From NCBI GenBank assembly GCA_015680685.1, contig MNCI01015670.1:436486-500485 (forward strand): a DNA stretch of 64,000 bases, written 5' to 3'. The stretch comes from Gnetum montanum. Taxonomy: Eukaryota > Streptophyta > Gnetopsida > Gnetales > Gnetaceae. The first letter of the stretch is position 1. The number at the start of each line of letters is the position of its first letter. Below, in pieces: positions 55,831-64,000 of the stretch. The position numbers and the translations under genes were made by a program. The notes beneath the pieces were generated by a model. It searched no databases and was not told the origin of the DNA. It saw nothing but the letters and a program-made list of their open reading frames with translations.

Positions 55831-58690
55831 GAAATAAATTACAGCTGAAATATTAACAATTATATCATTTTTGGCCATCGATAATTAATGATAGATAGAC
55901 TTGCACTTTTCGCATCACATCATAAATGCAATATTCAATGAATACATTACTATAAATTGTTCAAATCCATTTTTGACAACAATTTTTATAAATTAGCATC
56001 CCAACACATATCTTCAAGAAAACTCTTTCAACTGACAAGACATACTCCTACTACAATAATAAAGAAATTCTAGGAGACTTACATGATTTCTACTTGTTAA
56101 AAAGTACATAAAAAATAATACCATCAGGATACCATATCAACAATCTTTGAAATTTTCTTGTGGTGTGATCAACATACTATCTCTAGAAGGAAGTAAATTG
56201 CATTTGCAAGACATAATAGATAATCACTTATGTGATAGCAACATCAAAAAGGTTTTAAGGAAGAGTAACAAATAAAAAGAATAAAAGATTGGGCTGATAG
56301 TAAAGTTGCTAAAATTATGATATTTCAAAAATCAAAAATCAATTATTCAAAATGAGTATAAAATACCAACTGCTTGCATATGAAGAGCAATCAATAAATT
56401 ATATAAATTTACAAATTACATGGAATACATTAAGAGCTAACAAAAGTCACAGCTAAACTAATGCATATAATATCAAAAAATGGAGGTTGCTAGTATAACT
56501 GCCTTAAATACACCTAGTGACATTCAACAATATGAGCCAAATACTCACCTCAAGTATAAGATTACAAATTTCTTTAAAAGGTTACCAAGAAAGATTTCCA
56601 AAGGGGATCTTCAAGTGAATCATAGATATATATCAAGATTTTCAAACATATGTTTAGCAAATAATTGTTAAGAAAATATACTAATTTAAATAACAAACAT
56701 TAAGTACAGAATTATACATACATAAAAATCACAACTGTGTATCATTGTCTTACAAATAGGCTAGTCTTCATTTTAGAGAGTTTTACGTGTCTAATTGTAT
56801 CAAACAATAGAATAAAATTAATGTATGACCACTGCTTTATGGAACTGTAGTAGTATTGTGATTGACTAGAAGTTCAAAAGCATTCAAAGATGTAGAAACA
56901 CCAGGCATGCTAATACAAGAACCAGAACTTAATTCCTATAAATGCTTGGAAGTAGTAACAAGTTGCATATGTTAAAGGTTCATTCCAAAGCATTGTTTAA
57001 TAGAATTGCAAGATTTTCATTGACAATCTCTATTGAAATAATATAGAAATTAGTAAAAGAAACCTAATATAGAAATTATTATATTAAATTAAAACAAAAG
57101 GAGGAAACACATGCTGCAAAACCAAATTACTCCGCAAGGAGAAAACCCTAAACCCTAGTTTATGGATTTGATGCATATTAGGGCAATGTGCAAACTTATA
57201 AAAATCACTCATGAACTTAAATAGAAATCATATCCAAAGTATAGTTCTCCTATTTAATAAAATCACAAACCATCATTGCTCATGAACTTAAATAGAAATC
57301 ATATCCAAAGTATAGTTATCTTATTTAATAAAATCACAAACCATCGTTGCTAACCCTAGGGTGAGTAAATAATTAAGGAATTTGAGATTTGTGCTTTGTT
57401 TGAACATACCCTTGTGCTCATTATTGCTTTAATTTGAGAAATTTGGGTCTTTGACATGAAATCCTCTTCTGCTACCTTAGTTGCTCTACTCTATGACCTT
57501 TTGCGACATTGATTCTCACTAAATGTCTATTGTGAGTGAGTAAAGGTGAAAATGGTAATGTAAAAATGAAAATTATGAATGCATAGATGCATTTTATTTT
57601 TTTAACTTTTACCCCATGATGTGAGGTCCTACAATTCACATTTTTCAAAATATTATAAGTCGCATGTTAATTTTCATCTTGAAATTTATTTGGAAAACTG
57701 CATCTCACATTATTTAATCGCCACTCGTAATTTTTTCTGAACTTTGCAAGATGCATTAAAAATTGCAACTCATAGTCTTAATTGCAACTCACACTCCGAA
57801 CTTGTAAAGTGCACTGTGTTAGCTTGGTTTCTGTAAAAAAAATTAAAGTGCAGAGATATACACGTCGCATGACCTCATATAATTATTTTGCGTAGAAGAA
57901 GTGAGTTGCATACTTAAATAAAATTTAATTCTAGAGAATATTTCATAATGCATGTTCTCACATGTTATGTTAGTTAAAATACGGGCACTTACAAATCACA
58001 TGTACTTGTAGGTTTTCCAAAAGTATAAAATTTGTGGCTATCCAAAAAATTGGGGCTACATGCAAAATGCATGATGTTGCAACTCCCCAAATAAATGAGG
58101 ACTGTGGGAACATGTGGATCGCATGTTCTGGTAGTTCTTAAAAAGTGAAGTATTCTTGGCAATATTGGTAAAAAAGGAAATTATGATCATTATCTAAAAT
58201 GTAATTGACAATGTACATTTAGGGTTTAGCACATCCAACACATAGTCTTGCGACACCCAATTAATCAATATAAAGCATAGTTTTATCCAATAGAATCTAG
58301 CAGCAAACATGATGTCACATAATCAAAAAACAAGTACATAGTATCCTCCATTAATAGTTTTCTTGTCAAGGTTGTAGAACAAAAAATAAATTGATAAAAA
58401 TGTCATCACATGAGCTACTGGTTTAGGCTAGACACGAGACCAAAGGATTGTCCTTCATTCTGTTGGCCATCTACACTCTAATTTGCAAACAAAACAAAAT
58501 TTTTTAAAATAAAAAGAGGATAATGTAATATATGTAAAAAACCATCGATAAGCAAAGAAATAGTATCATCACCCTTAGTAAAAAATTTTCTTGCATAGTT
58601 AGGCTTTGAAAATTTTTGGGAAAAACATTTACTAGGACTATTCCAACCACATAATCTTTTCTTGCTTACTAATCCATTTGCATTACATGA
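55831..58690. other. Anonymous AT-rich DNA left of A4
   Basis: No gene recognised. Holds a 71-bp tandem duplication (57209-57351) and, at 57600-58150, more of the TTGCAACTC/TCGCATG short motifs. A minus-strand open stretch at 58478-58732 runs into the A4 LTR and has no known domain. Confidence 0.45.
57209..57351 (+). repeat. 71-bp tandem duplication
   Basis: Two consecutive copies beginning TCATGAACTTAAATAG at 57209 and 57280, differing at only a few positions, so the duplication is fairly recent. Confidence 0.9.
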
Positions 58691-59501
58691 TGATGGGACG
58701 CGATATCGCATGGGCCGTGATATCGCGTACACGATATCGCATCAGCCATGATATCGCGGTGTGCTACCAAGTCTATAAATAAGAGGCGGCTCTCCCTTGT
58801 TTCTCAATTTAGGCCTAGACCATAGAAAAACTCTGGTAGTTTTACATCTCCAAAGATAGAATAATTTCCATGTGCCGGCAGTAGGAGCTCCAAAGTGAAC
58901 GGATCTTTATTCGAGTAAATATTGTACCTAAACACAAGTTTGTGTATGGAAATAAAGACAAACTGTTGGATAAACCTTGCAATGCATGGACTAGGCTAAA
59001 TAGGACTTTATTTATTGTTATTTATTGTTCATCATTTAAATGCTTTTTTAGTTAATTGAATCTTTCTCAACCCTTCTCCCATAGTTAAGTGCATTTAGTA
59101 CAACCACTTCGAGCATGTGTGTTACTCTTGGTAATCCCAGTAATGGATAGTGTTTGGTAACCAATGTTGCATTAGTTCAGGGTGTGAACAGTAAGTGGGA
59201 ATGGATGCTAATGCTAGGTTAATTAAGGCTTAGTTAGTTAGTTAAAGTTAGTTAATTAGTTTCTTCACCCTTTACCTCATTAGCATAGGAGATAAAAACA
59301 TAAAATATATAAAAATCACATACCTTAGACTTACTTAACCATACAACCGTGACAAATACAAGTAAGTCTGGGAAGACAATGAACGATTAACCTTAAGTTT
59401 TCCATGAGGCGTGTAGGAACTTAGTGTGTAGAGTTCAACGAGATCCTGCGTGTAACACTCGTATTTGTATGGTTGAGTGTGGGGTACCTCGCCACTCATC
59501 A
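58691..59501 (+). repeat. A4 5' LTR (811 bp)
   Basis: TGATGGGACGCG to CACTCATCA. GATATC units at 58702, 58719, 58733 and 58750; TATA box TATAAATA at 58774-58781. Confidence 0.93.
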
Positions 59502-59502
59502 T

Positions 59503-59520
59503 TGGTGCCGTTGCCAGGGA
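59503..59520 (+). promoter_or_regulatory. A4 primer-binding site, tRNA-Asp type
   Basis: TGGTGCCGTTGCCAGGGA, matching the tRNA-Asp complement TGGCGCCGTTGCCGGGGA at 16 of 18 positions. Confidence 0.9.
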
Positions 59521-59642
59521 CTAAGTTGTTTGTGCGCTAAGTAGGACATAGGAAATCATCCATATCATTGGGAGCTTAAACGAATCCTTAGGGTTAATTA
59601 AAAAAATTGTATAATGATTAATCAGCACACCGGGTAAGACAC

Positions 59643-62600
59643 AATGTCTTCTTCTTCTCATAAAAGCACTTCACAACCTAGGGATCACACAAGAGACAGT
59701 TGACGATCTAACACACATAACCAAAATTTGCCCGTTCCTCAGGAATTCAATGTGGTATATATTCATCCTGATGAGTATATACCCAACTTTACTTTTATCC
59801 TGCATCAGGATGAACAATTGCATTGGCGTGATTTGTAAGGTAACATAGTGTTACCCCTAGATTGAGCAGTCCCTAACATGCTCCTTCATGCACTTGCATA
59901 GATAGAAATGATACAGCTATATGCTGAATACATTGCAGAAGATTATAACACAAGGGACTACCATCCCACAGAAGTGCAACATCAACGGGACTCGCAGCAG
60001 GAGAGTCGCCACACATCATTGAAGGGCAAAGGCCCCCGTAATGCTTCACCCATCATAAGAGAAGTTAAGGGTGATGAGCCTATCTCAATAGGTTCTCCAA
60101 AAGATGATGTTCCCCCTCCTAACGATAGTGAGGAGGTGGGGTATTAGAACCTACACTCCATAATACACAACCCTAGTTCTAATCCCCATGAACACCAACT
60201 GTTCACTGAGGGAACAAAAACACATGATAAGGATGGGCACTTAGATCATCATCACAATCAGGGCCATAGCCACAAAAGAGAAGGTAAGAAACATCATCAT
60301 GGTAATGGTTCTCCTTCTTCTTCTCCTTCATCACATCACTAACCCTCTCCTTCCACATTAGGGTGCAGTCATAAAGAGCATAACGGTGAGGATAAGGGTA
60401 AGAAAAATGAGAGACCTTGACGAGAGAGTTGAGAGAGAGGATGAGGGCATTCGAGAGAATCCAGGCATGAAAGAAGGAAAAGTAGGGAACAACGTAGGCA
60501 TCATAGACGTCATGAGAGAGATAACCATGATGAAGCCCTACTTGCCACCCAAAGTATGTTAGATATTACAGAGGCAATTAGAATACCTACAAGGCATCAA
60601 AAATATAGTTGGATCAAGAGATTAGATATGAATAATATCCCATGGTTTAAGGGAGGATACAACACTGATCTGCAGAACCACTTACAGGCATTCCACAATG
60701 CCTGTGCCTTGTAGAATATTGAGAACGAGTGGTAGATATTAAAATTGTTCTCTAGGACACTCATAAAAGAAGGAGAGAGTTGGTACCAGTCCTTAGAGCC
60801 AGAAACCATTAGGAGATGGAGTACGATGTTAGAGTTGTTCAACGATAAATACCAAACGTACTCCAAAGTGTCCAACTTGCATAAAAAAATCCAAGGATGG
60901 AAGTAGGGTAATCAAAAACCCTTGGATGCTGCCATGGGCCACTACTATGCATTGCTACATCATTGCCTGGGCCATGGTTATGCACAACAGGATCAACTCC
61001 TCCACCTCGTAGATGGGCTAAGACATGAAACTAGTAGAACCCTTGGGACTTATGCCCAAGGGAGATTATCTAAGCTTAGATCCCATGAAATTCATCAATT
61101 TTTGGAGCAAGTAGCTAAAAAAGAAGGGGAGCTATGGAAAAGAGAAAACATGGAAGAATATAACTGCAATCCTTCCCTCTGAAAGAAGGGAGTGAGATTT
61201 TGTGATGAAGAGGATGAGTCACCACTTGAAGAGTTGGTGAATAGAAAAACCTTACTGCTTAAAAAGCTAACAACGAAAGTATCAGCTAAGGTAGATGAAA
61301 TATGAAGCTCCTTAGATAGAAAAATTGAAACTATCCTAAAAATTGTAGAGAGGTCTAAGGAGAAACAAAATAGTAACCATGGTAAGAAAAAGCGAAGAGA
61401 TTCAGGCCATGCACGTGACAAGGGTAAGGGAAAAATGACTATTGTCAATGAGGTTATGGATTCAAACATAGACAATGACGATGGATGTGAGATCTACCAA
61501 TATGACCATCCTAAGGGATGTTGCCTAATAATCTCACATCTATAAGAGTCTGGGGTGTATGCACTCAACCCAAGACTTAACAGACAGTAGGCACCTTGAA
61601 GGTTACCTTATTCTCAAGGTAACCCAAGGAAGTTCCACCAATCATTAACATATTATCCAATTGGAACTCCACCACAACCTATCGAGCAACACCCATAGTC
61701 ATGGGGGATGCCACCACCTAGACAACAATACCCTTACTGACAACCACACCTGTATGGCTACTATGTGCAGTAGCCAGTTTATCCAAGTGACTCTATGGGT
61801 CACACAACCCCACAATGTCACTACCAAGTTCAGGAGTATTTTAGGACTCCTCCTACAGAAGACACATCACATGCATACCATCCTCTGAATCCATCTACCA
61901 CTCATCCACCAATAGTTCCACTACCACCTGCTATAACAATGCAAGGGGAACTCCCCACTCAACCGCAGCAACGTAATGCTACGAGAGTTGTAAACCTTCA
62001 ACCTACTATTGGTTCTAACAACTAAAAGAAGAGAAGACCTTTCTTCAGAACCAAAAGCCCAAACAAGCTCTCACAACCACAAGTGGTTGAGTCTGTGCAC
62101 GTTCCTCTAACATACAAGGCTTCGAAGCTCCCTTTAAACCAACAACAGGGCTTAAAGCATACGGTTATGTTAACACATACCGTTACTGACTGGATCAAGG
62201 TGGGCCACCTTCCTAGGAAACTCTTTGACCTTGGAAGTCCCTTATTCTACCTCCAAGTCACTGGGAACGAACCACATAAGGCTCTTCTTGACTTAAGTTC
62301 TAAAGTCAACTTAATCTCATGAGAAATGTATCAAGCCTGGAACCTGCCTCAATTCTAGAAGAGAAATATTCAACTAGAGCTAGTTGACTAGTCCATCACC
62401 ATTCCCTTGGAATTTGTGGAGGACATCATTACCACTATGTGTGATTGGTCATACGCAGCTGATTTCCTGATGATAGAAGTTAACAGTAACAAAGGGGACT
62501 TCCCAATTATAATGGTGAGGGCATGGCTCAGCACCATCAACGTGTGCCTAGGGATCCATGATCTTTCCTTGGAAATATCTAAGGAAAATATTTATGGAAA

Positions 62601-62997
62601 GATCGAGAAGAAGAAAGTTCCATGCATCACATACAGTAACTCAGAGGGTGATGACATGGAGGAATGCTCAGCATCTGTTGCATGTAATTGGTGTGCCCAA
62701 GAAACACAGATACAATGGTGCCTGTATGTAGCAACCACACAACAAGAGAACACCCAATGGTTGACAGCTGATCAAGAAAGTAGCCCACCAACATGCATGG
62801 AACAAACTAGGGGAACAACTCACACACACAACGAAGGCATAGATACATTGGAGTATGAGCGTCATCGACTTCCATCCCTTAAACTAAAAATATCAATCGG
62901 GAGAAGTTGGACACTTTTAAGAAATTCAAATAGGTGCTCATTATTTTGGATCCCTCCCTTTCCATTCAGTCATGGGGGAGATGGCCACCTATGCTGA
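59643..62997 (+). pseudogene. A4 gag-protease, broken
   Basis: Starts ATGTCTTCTTCTTCTCAT and ends SHGGDGHLC before a TGA at the end. Open pieces: 59908-60147 (acidic N-terminal part), 60922-61182 (Gag core with SRTLGTYAQGRLSKLR), 61795-62322 in two parts (Pro/Gln linker and start of protease) and 62407-62997 (protease C-terminal half plus tail). The active site reads ALLDLSSKVN, so the Gly after the catalytic Asp-Ser is lost. The C-terminal tail of about 130 residues is open and closely follows A2 and A3. No RT or integrase follows. Confidence 0.88.
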
Positions 62998-62999
62998 TC

Positions 63000-64000
63000 A
63001 TTTAGGGCCCTTAGTTCTTTTTAGTTTTTGTTTTACACATTTTTTATACAATTTTTTTACAAATTTCTTTAACTTTTTTTTTTTGTTTTACAACATCATT
63101 TATTCTTTTTAATCTCTTTATGTGGGTGTATGTGTATGTGTTATCCATCTTGTCAATTTTTTCATTTAATAAGTGTTCTTCATGATGGTATGAACTATTT
63201 TCCTATTGATTGGTAATGTTTGGTTTTTACCCTTAAGTTATGATGTTGATACTAAGGTATGGTTCTTTTGATATGACAGGCAATGAGTCCACTTCATCCA
63301 TACATCCACAAATTTCTATGGTCTCTCTTAGCATGGAACTATATAGTCCCTTTTTCAATAATAAAAACTATAACGAATCAGTGACTAGGCATTTCTCAAA
63401 CTAAGGACTCAAGGATTGAAAAGGGTGTGACCTCAAGGGAACTTGATGCATTTGTGTTGGCCATTCTCTTAGGTTCTTGGATGTTTTCTTCTTGATTTTT
63501 CCTTCCCATTCTGACATTTTTCCTTCCCATTATCAGGAAGCTGAGCTAATAAAAATAACAAAGTCTTTGCATGGTGTGGTTCTCACGCATAACCACATAA
63601 AACAAAAAAAAATTAAAAAAAAGAGGAGTGAGAATTCAAAGCACACCCCTTAGACAAAATAATCATTTGGGCTACAAGAACTGGTTATGGAACTACAATA
63701 AACATGTTCCCTCTAACTAAAGCCCTTATCACTTCCCATTCTCTTCTCCTTTGTTTCGTCGAAATGGTGGTGGCTCTTGGGTAAAGGCATTCTTGTTACT
63801 TCAAGTGGATGGATTGGCCGAATGCACTAATGCGAAGTCACTGGATGTGGTTTGTTGAGGCTGGACTTGGAATGGGATCTACTAAGTCACATTAATCATT
63901 AAAATACACAAGTGGTTGTACACCACCTTGTTATTGAGACTCCATTCCATTCTCTTCTTTCAATCCTTCTTTCCCCATCTATCACCTCATTGTTGGTTGT
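63000..64000 (+). other. A4 conserved 3' non-coding region (partial)
   Basis: Aligns with 31181-32190 of A3 and with the reverse complements of the A1 and A2 3' regions. Same landmarks: the T-rich TTTTGTTTTAC block, a GT-rich stretch and CAAAGCACACCCCTTAGA. No frame. Confidence 0.78.

Larger units (their letters stand above)
58691..64000 (+). mobile_element. Family A retrotransposon, copy A4, cut by the window end
   Basis: 5' LTR 58691-59501, PBS 59503-59520, gag-protease 59643-62997, then the first 1.0 kb of the 3' non-coding region. The 3' LTR would lie beyond the window. The left flank CATGA (58686-58690) is the expected TSD copy, not testable here. Confidence 0.92.

Noticed and set aside
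58478-58732. 84-codon minus-strand frame left of A4
   Set aside because: It begins inside the A4 LTR and runs into flanking DNA with no recognised motif.

Overview
The window looks like intergenic DNA from a large, repeat-rich seed-plant nuclear genome. A gymnosperm or conifer-like genome is my inference from the density of old nested elements; no marker in the window proves it. Almost everything is transposable-element DNA in several layers of insertion and decay. I find one convincing host gene, a two-exon gene on the minus strand at 20507-21162.

The dominant feature is a family of LTR retrotransposons, here called family A. It has four copies (A1 2318-9012 minus; A2 12275-19112 minus; A3 26862-33798 plus; A4 58691 to the window end, plus) and one diverged solo LTR (23273-24152). 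Full copies have LTRs of about 0.8-1.0 kb, a primer-binding site matching tRNA-Asp, one long gag-protease reading frame of about 1,120 codons, then about 1.9 kb of conserved non-coding DNA before the 3' LTR. Reverse transcriptase, RNase H and integrase are absent from every copy, so the family looks non-autonomous (TR-GAG/LARD-like, Athila-related). Its U3 carries a phased 14-bp GATATC array just upstream of the TATA box.

Region by region: 1-2317 is anonymous DNA with an L1-type LINE fragment and a long G run. 2318-9012 is A1. 9018-12269 is mainly a decayed LINE. 12275-19112 is A2. 19118-20320 holds four tRNA-derived SINE-like copies. 20507-21313 is the host gene with its promoter. 22335-24410 holds an L1 tail and an RTE-type LINE tail split by the solo LTR. 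24500-26506 is anonymous. 26507-48204 is one Ty1/copia element of about 5 kb, stretched to 21.7 kb by two nested insertions: A3 in its RNase H and a second gag-only element (family B, 37655-47447) in its gag. 48230-50480 is a dead gene with a Ulp1/C48 peptidase domain. 51240-53180 is a 226-bp tandem satellite. 54450-55830 is an unidentified decayed minus-strand coding region. A4 begins at 58691.

The coding remnants belong to the elements and none of the element frames is intact. Family A and family B would both need enzymes from other elements to move. Two short N runs (2620 and 4978-4983) stand in for missing A1 sequence. All identifications come from reading the sequence; no database search was run.
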